Shown here one piece after another: positions 53,406 through 64,000 of a stretch of 64,000 nucleotides of DNA (the stretch's first letter is position 1; each line of letters starts with the position of its first letter). Made by a program: the position numbers and the translations under genes. A model generated the notes under the pieces. That model was not told the DNA's origin, made no database searches, and was given only the letters and a program-made list of their open reading frames with translations. Origin of the DNA: Enoplolaimus lenunculus. Lineage: Eukaryota > Nematoda > Enoplea > Enoplida > Thoracostomopsidae. The DNA lies in contig JASANG010003130.1 of assembly GCA_030248215.1 (NCBI GenBank), forward strand, positions 186,001-250,000, given 5' to 3'.

Positions 53406-54805
53406 GTCTGGAGTTCCGGTTCCTACCTAGGCTGATATGGGGACCACGCCGCGAGCACAATGATAAATTGCCGCACTATGAACACGGTATCCAGTCTAAA
53501 ATAGTATGGACGCTCAAGGGACGAACAGGTTGAAAATAAGGGCATGTAAGCATGTGAGAAAGGCTTGTCCGTTATGTGCATATGCAATAAATGCAATGCA
53601 CATTGTGTCATACGCTAGCCGGCAGAATAGAAACAGTTGGAGAGGCCTTCTGCGTGGTGCAGTTGTACAATACGTATTTTCTTAGAGATCCGCAGGCTGA
53701 TATCAATCCCCCTCTAGTTGAAGAGTCTGAAGTCCCGGTTCCTACCTAGACTGACAAGTGGCAGCGCGGACTAATAAACAGTAGGTCATGAGATCAAAAC
53801 CTCGTAAGATCGTCCCTCATTTTTTGCTGTAAGAACTCAGAACTAAAAACCTTTGTACCCAAGCCTACCCAACTTATCACACAGTAAACATCCGCCGTAC
53901 CCCTGGTCCGGAATTGGATAGGGGAAATTTCCCGGACCAGCATTTGATTACGAAGAGAAAAAATCCCTGGACCACAATTTAATTCAAGAAATTTCTGGGT
54001 CCACGCCCCCTCTGCATTTTGATTTGCTACAACTCTACCTATTACGATTAAGCTGCAACTCTGCCTTTAACGCTTCACACATTGCCAAAATATGCACTTA
54101 AATGTCGACCACAGGTCAGTAATGCTGTACCTACACAACTTCTACGTCCGTATTTTTCGGTATACAACTGTACCCAAAATCTAGTTAATGAAGCAAATGG
54201 CCTGCACATAATTCCAAGAAATAAGACTTAAACAGGGTATATGCAATTCGTCTTGGCTGTATACTCGTACATAAGCGCGATCTGACCTGGGTATAAACTG
54301 ACGAACATCGCATATGACACCTAGCTAAGTGTTTCTTAGCTTTCTTTGGTTCCACTAAAACACAAAGGTATCAATCTTAAACACTGCAGTAGCTCCGGAA
54401 CCTGTGTCAAGTGGTATATATTTTGTATAGTTTTTCGACAAAAAAATTTTTTGTCAATGGAGGAATTTAGAACCTTTATGACATTCGAGTTTTGTCTGTG
54501 GACCCGATATAAAGAGCTTGAATTTTAACTAGTGATGGGCACCGGATACTTTTTCATATCCGGATATCCGGCAATTTTTGCAGGACATTTATCCAGATAT
54601 CCGGATATCCGGATATCAGAAACGAAATATTCCATTTCGGATATCCGAAACTCGATTTTGTGTTTTTTGAGTTTCCGAACCTCAATTTTCGTTTCTTAAG
54701 CACTTCTTTTAACTTGTTGCTCTAAAGGAACAACCCTGACCCTCAAGCAAATTGATATGAGCATAAAAGATACAATTCCAAAAATCGGTATTTATTATGC
54801 CAGTA

Positions 54806-55055
54806 CTGTAGTGACCCGAATAAGAGGGGGTACCCATTTTGAGTCCCAATCAATAGGAGTCTGTATCCCTAATAAGAGTCCGCAAGCGCATAAAGTCCCT
54901 AAACCCTAATTAGAGTCCATAAATGTCAATTATTCCTAATTGTAGGCACATAAATTACTCCAGAATTTAATAAAGGTGAGTTCAAAACTTTGAAGCATAC
55001 TTAAGTTTTCAAAGTACGTTCCTAATACTAACCTTGCATTATGGCTAAAGCTTGA
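54806..55055 (+). mobile_element. Truncated TA mariner-like MITE
   Basis: CTGTAGTGACCCGAATAAGAGG start preceded by TA. The right half is missing, cut at the gggattt repeat. Confidence 0.7.
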
Positions 55056-55549
55056 TTTTAGGGTTTCGGGATTTGGTCGAAGCTGGGATTTTAGGATTTC
55101 GGGATTTGGGGATATGGTCGGTGGGATTTTGGGATTTTAGGATTTCGGGATGAGGTCGATGGTGGCCGGAACAGTAGTATAAGCATATTCCTAAGCCTAA
55201 AGCCTAAGCATAAGCCTAAGCCTAAGCATAAGCGTATGGATGAGCCTATTCCTAAACCTAAGCCTAAGCCTAAGCCTAAACAAAAAATAGTCTAAACCTT
55301 AAACTGAGTCTATTATAGCCCCTCCGGAAAACGATCCTGCCCTGTCCTATACACGGGACCCAAAGATTTAGCCCGTAATAGTCATTTATGATTTAAACTA
55401 CGTTTAAACCAATTTCTGAAGCCTCAACGTCCTAAAACTATGCCTAAGTCGGCCCATGTATAGATCATGGGCTTCCACTTTTCCAGGGTGGAAAACTTAC
55501 GACCAGGAGTGCATCGCAGCCACTCCTGTATGACGACCTGATTTTTCAC

Positions 55550-56170
55550 TGGTTGGTAGGAAAAATTGCGGGCATGGGTTTTGCTGTGGAAAAGTGGAAA
55601 ATTCATAAGCCTGCATATTCTCTAGTTCGGTAGGGAAAATCTGTAGTGTAAAGTTTGTTTGGAAAACGGGAAAAGTGGAAAATTTAAAAGCTTACATTAT
55701 TCCTGGGTTGGTAGGGAAAATTTAAAGCATAGGTTTTGGTTGGAAAACGGGAAAAGTGGAAAATTTAAACGCTTTGATTTTCCCTTGGTTGGTAGGAAAA
55801 ATCTGTAGTGTAAAAGTTTCTTTGGAAAACGGGAAAAGTGGAAATTTTAAAAGCTTACATTATTCCTGGGTTGGTAGGGAAAATTTGAAGCATAGGTTTT
55901 GGTTGGAAAACGGGAAAAGTGGAAAATTTAAACGCCTAGATTTTCCCTTGGTTGGTAGAGAAAATCTGCAGCATAGGTTTTGGTTGGAAAACGGGAAAAT
56001 TGGAAAATTTAAACGCCTAAATTTACCCTGGGTTGGTAGGAAAATTCTGAAGCATTGGTTTTGTTTTTAAAACGGGAAAAATGGAAAATTTCTACGTCTA
56101 GATTTCCCTTTGGTTGGAAGGGAAAATCTAAAGCATAGGTTTTGTTTGGAAAATGGGAAAAGTAGAAAAT
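55550..56170 (+). repeat. Left array of 81-bp repeats (about 7 units)
   Basis: Units read ggttggtagggaaaatctgaagcatagg…aaacgggaaaagtggaaaattt. The small ORFs here are by-products of the repeat. Confidence 0.85.
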
Positions 56171-56699
56171 TCCAATGGAACGATTTAACAACACATAGCA
56201 GATAATTGCTAAAATTAACAAGTTAAATATCATTTCAACGACCTGATTTCACCTCACCTGCGGCATCATCTCCGGTTCCGGCTACTTTTGTTCACTTCCG
56301 GCTCCGGATCGGGCATTTTTCACCTCCGGTTGCATCCTACAAACTAACAGGCAATATATTTCGACACTGGTCAAAATAAGAAACCGCGGAGCGGAACAGT
56401 GCAATGAACAAAATCTACTTTACACAGTTAAACCTAAATGAGCAGAGCATTTACCCGAAATAATACATGACTATTAAATATATCAGATATGATAATCCCA
56501 GCACAAGATTGGTCAAAACAAGATACCACCGAGTGGCCCAGTATTATCAGAACATAAGTCTGTTAACAAAGTCGACGCTTTGAGTGACGCCTTAAGGTTG
56601 TAAAAAAGTTTTAATTTGTTTTAAAGACGTTGTTGGCTATGGCCGGAAAGCCGAGGAAACATAAATATATCAAATTTGGTCGTCGCTGACTTCCAACCC

Positions 56700-59270
56700 A
56701 GGGTAAATCTAGGCGTTTAAATTTTCCACTTTTCCCATTTTTCAACAAAAACCTATGCTTCATGTTTTCCCTACCAACCTAAGGTGAATCTAGGCCTTTA
56801 AATTTTCCACTTTTCCCGTTTTCAACCAAAACCTATGCTTCAGATTTTCTTTACCAAGCCAGGGTAAGTCTAGGCATTAAAATTTTAACCTTTACCGTTT
56901 TCCAACCAAAACCTATGCTTCAGATATTCCCCACCAACACAGGGTAAATCTAGGTATTGAAATTTTCCACTTTTCCCGTTTTCAAACCAAAACCTATGCT
57001 TCAGATTTTCCCTACCAACCTAAGGTAAATCTAGGTCTTTAAATTTTCCTCTTTTCCCATTTTCCAACCAAAACCTATGGTTCAGATTTTCCCTACCAAC
57101 CGAAGGTAAATCTAAGCCTTTAAATTTTCCACTTTTCCCGTTTTCCAACCAAAACCTATGCTTCAGATATTCCCCACCATGCAACCCAGGGTAAATCTAG
57201 GCATTGAAATTTTCCACTTTTCCCGTTTTCCAACCAAAACCTAAGCTTCAGATTTTCCCTACCAACCGAATGTAAATCTAGGCCTTTAAATTTTCCACTT
57301 TTCCCATTTTCCAACCAAAACCTATGCTTCATATTTTCCCTACCAACCTAAGGTAAATCTAGGCCTTTAAATTTTCCACTTTTCCCGTTTTCCAACCAAA
57401 ATCTACCTATACTTCAGATTTTCCCTACCAAGCCAGGGTAAATCTAAGCATTAAAATTTTCCACTTTTCCCGTTTTCCAACCAAAACCTATGCCTTACGC
57501 TTGAATTTTCCCCTTTTCCTGTTTTCCAACCGAAACCTTTGCTTCAGGTTTTCCCTACCAACCCAGTGAAAAAATCTAGGCATTAGAATTGTCCACTTTT
57601 CCCGTTTTCCAATCAAAACGTATGCTTCAGATTTTCCCTACCAACCCAGCGAAAAAATCCAGGCATTAGAATTTTCCACTTTTCCCGTTTTCCCACCAAA
57701 ACCTATGCTTCAGATTTTCCTTACCAACCCAGGGGAAAAATCTAGGCATTAGAATTTTCCACTTTTCCCGTTTTCCAACCATCGCTTTAGATTTCTCTTA
57801 CTAACCATGAAAGTATCTAGGCATTTCAATTTTCCACTTTTCCTGTATTCCAACCAAAACCTATGCTTCAAATTTTCCCTACCAACCCAGGGTAAAATAC
57901 TAGGCATTAGAATTTTCCACTTTTCCCGTTTTCCAACCAAAACCTATGCTTCAGATTTCCCTACCAACCCAGCGTAACAATCTAGGCATTAAAATTTTCC
58001 TCTTTTCACGTTTTCCAACCAAAACCTATGCCCTACGCTTGAATTTTCCACTTTTCCACTTTTCCCGCTTTTCAACCAAAACCTTTGCTTCAGATATTTC
58101 TTACTAACCAAGAAAATATTTAGGCATTTCAGTTTTCCACTTTTCCCGTTTTCCAACCAAAACCTATGCCCTACGCTTGAATTTTCCACTTTTCCACTTT
58201 TCCCGTTTTCCAACCATCGCTTTAGATTTCTCTTACTAACCAAGAAAGTATCTAGGCATTTCAATTTTCCACTTTTCCTGAATTCCAACCAAAACCTATG
58301 CTTCAAATTTTCCCTACCAACCCAGGGTAAAAATCTAGGCATTAGAATTTTCCGCTTTTCCCGTTTTCCAACCAAAACCTATGCTTCAGATTTTCCTTAC
58401 CAACCCAGGGGAAAAATCTAGGCATTAGAATTTTCCACTTTTCCCGTTTTCCAACCAAAACCTGTGCCCTACGCTTGAATTTTCCACTTTTCCACTTTTC
58501 CCGTTTTCCAACCATCGCTTTAGATTTCTCTTACTAACCAAGAAAGTATCTAGGCATTTCAATTTTCCACTTTTCCTGTATTCCAACCAAAACCTATGCT
58601 TCAAATTTTCCCTACCAACCCAGGGTAAAAATCTAGGCATTATAATTTTCCACTTTTCCCGTTTTCCAACCAAAACCTGTGCTTCAGATTTTCCCTACCA
58701 ACCCAGAATAAAATACTAGGCATTAGAATTTTCCAATTTTCCCGTTTTCCAACCAAAACCTATGCTTCAGATCTACCTACCAACCCAGCGTAACAATCTA
58801 GGCATTAAAATTTTCCACTTTTCCCGTTTTCCAACCAAAACCTATGCCCTACGCTTGAATTTTCCACTTTTCCACTTTTCCCGCTTTTCAACCAAAACCT
58901 TTGCTTCAGATATTTCTTACTAACCAAGAAAATATTTAGGCATTTCAGTTTTCCACTTTTCCCGTTTTGCAACCAAAACCTACGCTTCTGATTTTTTCCC
59001 CCCACCCCGGGAGAAACGCGAACCCCCCGTTTTGCAACCAAAACCTATGCTTCAGATTTTCCCTACCAATCCAGGGGAAAATCTAGGCATTAGAATTTTC
59101 CACTTTTCCCGTTTTGCAACCAAAACCTACGCTTCTGATTTTCCCTACCAACCCAGGGAAAAATTCTAGGCATTAGAATTTTACACTTTTCCCGCTTTCC
59201 AACCAAAACCTATGCTTCAGATTTTCCCTACCAATCCAGGGTGAAATCTAGGCCTTAAATTTTTTAATTT
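56700..59270 (-). repeat. Right array of about 81-bp repeats (about 30 units, inverted)
   Basis: Reverse complement of the left array: aaattttccacttttcccgttttccaaccaaaacctatgc…ccctaccaacccaggg. Some sub-blocks recur as a higher-order unit (for example 57,990-58,420 and 58,430-58,790). Confidence 0.9.
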
Positions 59271-60999
59271 TCCTACCAAATCAGCGGAAAATTTAGCCGT
59301 CATACAGGAGTGGCTGCGCTGCACTCCTGGTTATAAGTTTTCCACCGTGTAAAGCTGGAAGCCCCTGTGCTATACATTGGGCCCTAAGTCTATGCCTAAG
59401 CCTGAGACATAGACTAAGTCAAAGCCAATGCCTAAGGCAAAGACACCTCTAAAATGTATATCTAAGCTTTACACCAGATGTTACGGATAAACATCTAAAA
59501 CCTAAACCTAAGCGGAGCGTGGAATATTCCTAAACCTAAATCTTGAGCCAAAGGGTTGCATAATCCTAAATCTAAGCCTAAGCCTAAGCCTAAGAAATCG
59601 ATTTCGATAAATTTAATTGAAATCGCAAAATCCCAACAAACCAAAATCCCAAAATCCTACCACAAACAAAAAGTATTAATTTTTTATTTGGGACGGTGGG
59701 ATTTTGGGACGGCACTCAACTATACATAGGCCGAGGTTTGGATGCAGATGTTTTTCGTCAGCTCCATCTACTTTGGTGGTGAAACCATGCAAATTATTCC
59801 AAAAAAATTTTTTGACAAAAGTATTTCGGGTATCCGGGTACACGTTTCATTTCGGATACATATCCGGTTATTTTTCATATCCGAATATCCAGATATCCGG
59901 ATATCCGGTGCCCATCTATAATTTTAACGTTGATGTCGAATCAACGTGGAACAATCCGTGTCCCATCTACCCCGGTTATAACAAATTCCGCATCTTGATT
60001 TAAGCGAGCTAAAGAAGTCCACACTTGTTTTTTGTAAGTGTATATTAAATCCCAAGACACGTTTGGATTTTTTGACATCAAAGCCTCTCAATCGCTGCAA
60101 CCTCGCGAGCAAAGCGAGGTTGAAACTAGACGTAATCGTGTGTTAAATCATACGGTGAAACCAACCTTTCAATTTTGAGCACCCTAACTTTGGACCCACT
60201 GTCGACGAAACCTGGTACGTGTACCGAACTAGTTGCATATGTAGTTTTACATTGAATCTCATGGCAAAGCTTCAATTCTGAAATCCATTTATATATTCAA
60301 ATGCTGCATTTTTCGCACTTTTCGGACATATAATGTGTCCTGGCGGGCATATACACACGAAAAACTGCTATCTTTATGTGACATGCACTATTTGTACTGC
60401 AATATCATACGATATTCGAAATATTGTCTGTCAGTATCATGTGACATGTTTGAAAATGTCTGCAAGGTTGACGTAAACTAACCTGAATGTCCTGTAGAAT
60501 ATCATATACTAACATTTAAAGTTTGAATTATTTGTACTTAGGAATTTATTTAGGCAGAACTTTCACCAGAAACAGAAAAATGGAAGCTTATTTAGTATTC
60601 GAAATCACTTACAGCTAAATTATCTGGCTTTTTGTTACATTATTCGTGCGCATAAGTAAATTACATTGTTCTGCATATCATATGATATTCCCATAAATGT
60701 CCCGCGGTATTATGTGACATATGGCTGTTTGTATACGATGATTTCTGGAGATGCGGGATTTGTATTTAAGCCAATATCGTGTGATATTCACATTTTGTCT
60801 ACAAACCGCTATACAGATCACAAAATTTTATGTTGACGTCGAATGAGCACGGGACAAAACGTGATCCGGGATGCCCCAGTTACAACGTGAACCCCACATT
60901 AGTTACATGTCGTCTAAACGTTATTTTATATCATATTAACCCTTTCTCACATGACTATTTTCTATTTCCCCTGAGACCTACCTACTTTTATGCTAGGAT

Positions 61000-61062
61000 T
61001 CGAACTCCAGTAACTAGAGTGGGAGGCGTATACCATCACCACTCAGCTATAGGAGCTTGACG
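61000..61062 (-). repeat. tRNA-like SINE remnant
   Basis: On the minus strand, TAGCTGAGTGGTGATGGTATACGCC (box A-like) and GGAGTTCGAATCCTAGC (box B-like). Not a clean cloverleaf. A decayed relative is near 63,080-63,150. Confidence 0.5.
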
Positions 61063-61750
61063 TTCGAGCCCGAGATGGCTCTCACGTCTTGTGGTGATTT
61101 AGTACTATGTATACGAGTAGCAATTGTTAAACACGGTGCGATATATATTACCTGAACTAGAACTTTTCAAAATTTGTAGTCAGTTAGACTTGCTTTAACA
61201 TTCATGTTAGATTTAATATATCAGCGGTCCGGTCAGTACATTATGAAACTAAAGTCGCACATTCGAGCTACCGTGTTGACTAGTAATAATATGAGTTACG
61301 CAATTGCAAATTTTAATTGGAACTGTGTTGCCAGAGAAATATTGTTACAGTTGAGTGGCACTCATCAACGCCGTGAGTAGGTATGGTAGTGATACGAACA
61401 AGAAAAAGGACCGATATTTATTTTGCCTCTCCACAGGGTACCCTCTCTCATTTGGTTACGGGCTGTTGTTTATCTTTACTTCATTCCATAGTTGAACTTA
61501 ACATCATTCTTTTGTATATTTTTGGACAGGACTCTTTGCTCCGAAAGATTTTTGTTGATTGCCAATTCCGTAAAGCGTTTCTGGATTTAATGAAGTATAT
61601 GAAGTATATGCTGGTTATCTGAGCTTAGCGTCTCGGACACACCTATATATTATTTCTTTAAACAGTTTTGGCCATTCTGCTTTGATCTCATTTTATTGAC
61701 TTTAATTAAAGGATTTATGGACTGTTTCCGCTATTAACGGACTGTAAATA

Positions 61751-62188
61751 CTGTAGGGACACGAATAAAAGAGGGACTGATATGTATTTAGCTTCTTCAA
61801 AGCGTACCACCCTGTTATTCGATCACGGACTCATTTATTTTGAACACATGCTCCGTAACCCTTCGTTACTGATGTATCCGGTACTGCAAGTATTTGTTGA
61901 ATTAAACGTTTATTTGTCTTGTGTCAATAGCTTGAGCGATAATGCAAGGTTACACTTAGGAATGTACTTTCAAAACTTAAGTACGCTTTAAAGTATCGAA
62001 GTCAATTTTATTGGGTACTGGAGTCATTTATGCGGTTTCAAATAGGGATAATTGACATTTATGGATTCTAATTATGGTTTAGGGACTCTATCCGCTTACG
62101 CACTCTTATTATGGATACGGACTCGTATTGCCTGGGACCCAAAATGGGGACCCACTCTTATTACCCCCTTTTAAGCGGGTCGCTACAG
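61751..62188 (-). mobile_element. TA mariner-like MITE, first of a tandem pair
   Basis: CTGTAGGGACACGAATAAAAG … TTAAGCGGGTCGCTACAG with TA on both sides, reverse orientation relative to 24198. A partial copy precedes it at about 61,383-61,540. Confidence 0.75.
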
Positions 62189-62190
62189 TA

Positions 62191-62639
62191 TTGTAGTGAC
62201 CCGAATAAGATAGGGACTGATATTTATTTGGCCTCTCCAGAGGGTACCACCCTTGTTATTCGGTTACAGATTATTATTTATTTTTAGCACGCGCTCCGCC
62301 TCCCTTCATTACTGATATACCCGGTACTGCAATTATCCGTTGAATTAAACGTTTATTTGTCTTGTGTCAATAGCTTGAGCGATAATACAAGGTTATACTT
62401 TGGAATGTAAGTACTTTCCAAATTTAAGTACGTTTTAAAGTTTCGAACTCAAATTATTTGATCCTGGAGTCATTTATGCGCTACAATTAAGATTATTTGA
62501 CATTTATGGACTCTAAGTAGGGTTTAGGGATTCTATGCGCTTACGGCCTCTTAATAGGGATACGGACTTTAATTGATTCGGACTCAAAATGGGGACCCCC
62601 CTCTTATTACCCCTCCCCCTCTTATTCGGGTCAATACAG
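62191..62639 (-). mobile_element. TA mariner-like MITE, second of a tandem pair
   Basis: TTGTAGTGACCCGAATAAGAT … CTTATTCGGGTCAATACAG; shares its left TA (62189-62190) with the preceding copy and has TA at 62640-62641. Confidence 0.75.
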
Positions 62640-63214
62640 TAGGTATGCAGACTCGTATTGATTGGGTCACAAAATGAATTGGGACCGTCTCTTATTACCC
62701 TCATCTTATTAGGGGCATACGCGTAACCTCCGAGGGGTCTGGGAAATCCGGCCATTTCACCCCCTCACTTTTGTGTAGTGAGTCCAACAACTATGTGAAT
62801 TCCATCATTTTGAGTTGAAAAGTAATTTTACAGCTTTAAAATAATGTGTTATTCCAACGAATTTATTGAAATTTGTTGAATTTGGCGTTTACAAACGAAA
62901 AATTTTGCATGCGATGCAAAGTGCACGATACCAATATATACCTATGGGTGGTGACATGACCACACGCCGTTGTGGACATCTTCATTCTGCACTGACCACA
63001 TTGTCAGGGACTCCGGGCTCTATGACATCAATCAGTAAACAAAAAATTTGCAAAGTTTTCAAATATAAAAAGCGCTACCTAAGTACAATCACTCGACTAT
63101 TTAGTGGCTGACGTTCAAGACCAAGAGGGCTCAAATCATGTGGAATTTTTTTCTGTGATATTACGCGTTAAAATTGTTACACCCTGCGCATCATGTATCA
63201 TTTCTTTGAGCCAA

Positions 63215-63390
63215 TGTATTGAACAGGGTCGGAACGCTTTCCTGTGGGGCTGTAAGAGTCAGGTTAATTTTTAGACTAACTTTTTTGCTTAGGCTTAGGC
63301 TTAGGCTTAGGAATAGGCTCATCCTTACGCTTAGGCTTAAGCTTAGGAATATACTCATACTACTGTTCCGGCCCTGTTCTATACATGAGC
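63215..63390. mobile_element. MITE with CATGTATAGAACAGGGCCGGAAC ends and TTAGGC core
   Basis: The left aatgtattgaACAGGGTCGGAAC pairs with the right TGTTCCGGCCCTGTTCTATACAT. The core is GCTTAGGCTTAGGCTTAGG. Confidence 0.65.
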
Positions 63391-63525
63391 CTTTCTTTGC
63401 GTACACAAGTAACGGTTTAGCGTTGCTTCTGTTATCATCCTATCTACAACAATCTATATTGCAGCCTATGTATATGTAAAGAAAGGTAATAATTCAGTTT
63501 TTTAAAACCCATGGTATAACAGCCG

Positions 63526-63531
63526 TTTATT
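63526..63531 (-). terminator. Polyadenylation signal of the secreted precursor gene
   Basis: AATAAA on the minus strand about 80 bp past the stop at 63610. Confidence 0.6.
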
Positions 63532-63609
63532 ATTAAGTCAAATTTTGTTTTCAATCGCGTCAATTTATCCTGTCCCTTGTCGAATCATTTTGCCAGCAGT
63601 TCAAAATAA

Positions 63610-63936
63610 CTAATAATCGTCAAAATGTGTCGATGGATTGGTTCCAATAAAGAATCGTTTTACGCCCCGCTTAGCGTGTAAATCGCTTCGAGATGGACCA
63701 CCGTACTTTCCGCCCAAAAATAACATGGTTGGCTGAAATCCGATGGCTCCAACGCCGCGTTTGCCCCAACCTTTCGAATGATCGTACCAGACTACGTCGT
63801 CGTCCCAGTTTGGCGACGATTTCGCCCGTTGCGCTTCAGCTCGAGTTCCTGGAATGCCGTTTACTAAAACCGTTGTACAGATCACAACCGCAGATATCAG
63901 CATAAACTGAGATTCAATGGCTTTAAGTATGTTCAT
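63610..63936 (-). CDS. Secreted neuropeptide / peptide-hormone precursor, unidentified
   Basis: A 108-residue preprohormone-like protein. It starts MNILKAIESQFMLISAVVIC with a hydrophobic core ending near ATTVLVNG-like sequence (about residue 27), a plausible signal peptide. Three dibasic sites follow: GWGKR, HAKR and GVKR. The first has Gly-Lys-Arg, the usual amidation and cleavage signal, predicting a peptide ending WYDHSKGW-amide, which fits the W(X6)W-amide spacing of myoinhibitory/allatostatin-B peptides. The second is a 28-residue peptide with QPTMLFLGGKYG. The third is the C-terminal FFIGTNPSTHFDDY. All three are single-copy. An AG acceptor at 63973-63974 suggests a spliced 5' UTR exon at 63972. 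No family is assigned with confidence. Confidence 0.7.
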   Translation of the reverse strand: MNILKAIESQFMLISAVVICTTVLVNGIPGTRAEAQRAKSSPNWDDDVVWYDHSKGWGKRGVGAIGFQPTMLFLGGKYGGPSRSDLHAKRGVKRFFIGTNPSTHFDDY

Positions 63937-64000
63937 TTTAAAACTAATTAATAGCTCGGTCGGTGAAGTTATCTGTAATAATAGTAATTATAATAACAAT

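Larger units (their letters stand above)
52105..53800 (+). repeat. Tandem array of three tRNA-derived SINE-like units
   Basis: Units start near 52,105, 52,784 and 53,545. Each has a head (gtaagcatgt…ttatgtgcayatgcaatat…gcatacggycgacatatat), a tRNA-like box A/B segment, and a tail ending gacggtcaagggacggac…gttgaaaat. The middle unit is split by a hAT MITE. The third unit's box A/B are decayed. Confidence 0.65.
55451..59383. mobile_element. Foldback element with about 110-bp inverted ends and 81-bp arrays
   Basis: Left end GGCCCATGTATAGATCATGG and right end CTATACATTGGGCC. Homology continues inward (gtggaaaacttacgaccaggagtgc…agccactcctgtatgacg against its inverted partner near 59,300). Flanked by ctaagtc on both sides (55444-55450, 59384-59390). 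The arms are 81-bp tandem repeats in opposite orientations around a 0.5 kb spacer. Confidence 0.75.
54530..59920. mobile_element. 5.39 kb composite hAT-type element, no transposase
   Basis: Termini TAGTGATGGGCACCGGATA and ATCCGGTGCCCATCTATA are inverted, with subterminal ATATCCGGATATCCGG palindromes at both ends. It is flanked by a perfect 8-bp duplication attttaac (54522-54529 and 59921-59928). Inside, in order: a truncated TA-mariner MITE (54806 to about 55055), gggatttcgggattt repeats, a TTAGGC MITE, a nested foldback element, more TTAGGC hexamers, and inverted gggattt repeats. No long ORF with transposase features. Confidence 0.85.

Noticed and set aside
55756-59041. Repeated ORFs with WLENGKSGKF-type sequence
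   Set aside because: Translation of the 81-bp foldback repeats; the frame breaks between units.
40890-63360. True telomere or chromosome end signalled by TTAGGC repeats
   Set aside because: Tracts are short, degenerate, in both orientations and inside transposons.

Overview
The window looks like nuclear DNA of an invertebrate animal. It is AT-rich, its genes have short GT-AG spliced exons, and more than half of the sequence between exons is small mobile elements. I cannot name the lineage. Degenerate TTAGGC-type hexamers are scattered throughout, but inside transposons, so they are not a safe taxonomic marker.

Layout. (1) About 1-38,300, minus strand: one very large gene. I trace 13 exons whose reading phases join at every junction. 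The last is a giant exon of at least 11,497 bp that stays open to the left edge of the window, so the 3' end lies outside. It encodes an acidic Ser/Glu/Asp/Asn-rich protein of at least about 4,340 residues that I do not recognise. A small plus-strand gene (32,936-33,562, basic/poly-Gln protein) sits inside one of its introns. (2) 41,405-45,566, plus strand: a five-exon thioredoxin gene with a WCGAC active site. Its third intron holds a 1.37 kb nonamer minisatellite that creates long false ORFs. (3) 47,897-49,190 or slightly beyond, minus strand: a proteasome maturation protein (POMP/UMP1)-like gene. (4) 51,680-51,919, plus strand: an isolated terminal exon resembling the C-terminal half of a ZP domain. 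(5) 54,530-59,920: a 5.39 kb composite hAT-type element with a perfect 8-bp target duplication, carrying a nested foldback element made of 81-bp repeats. (6) 63,610-63,936, minus strand: a secreted prohormone/neuropeptide-like precursor.

The rest is non-coding DNA dominated by MITE families. These include hAT-type elements (8-bp duplications), a TA-duplicating mariner-like family, GC-rich TTA/TAA-duplicating hairpins that look PIF/Harbinger-like, tRNA-derived SINEs in tandem, a 52-bp satellite and a 50-bp TTAGGC-bearing satellite. I see no operon-like organisation. The thioredoxin and POMP genes are ordinary housekeeping functions (redox; 20S proteasome assembly), and nothing in the sequence links them functionally to the giant gene.
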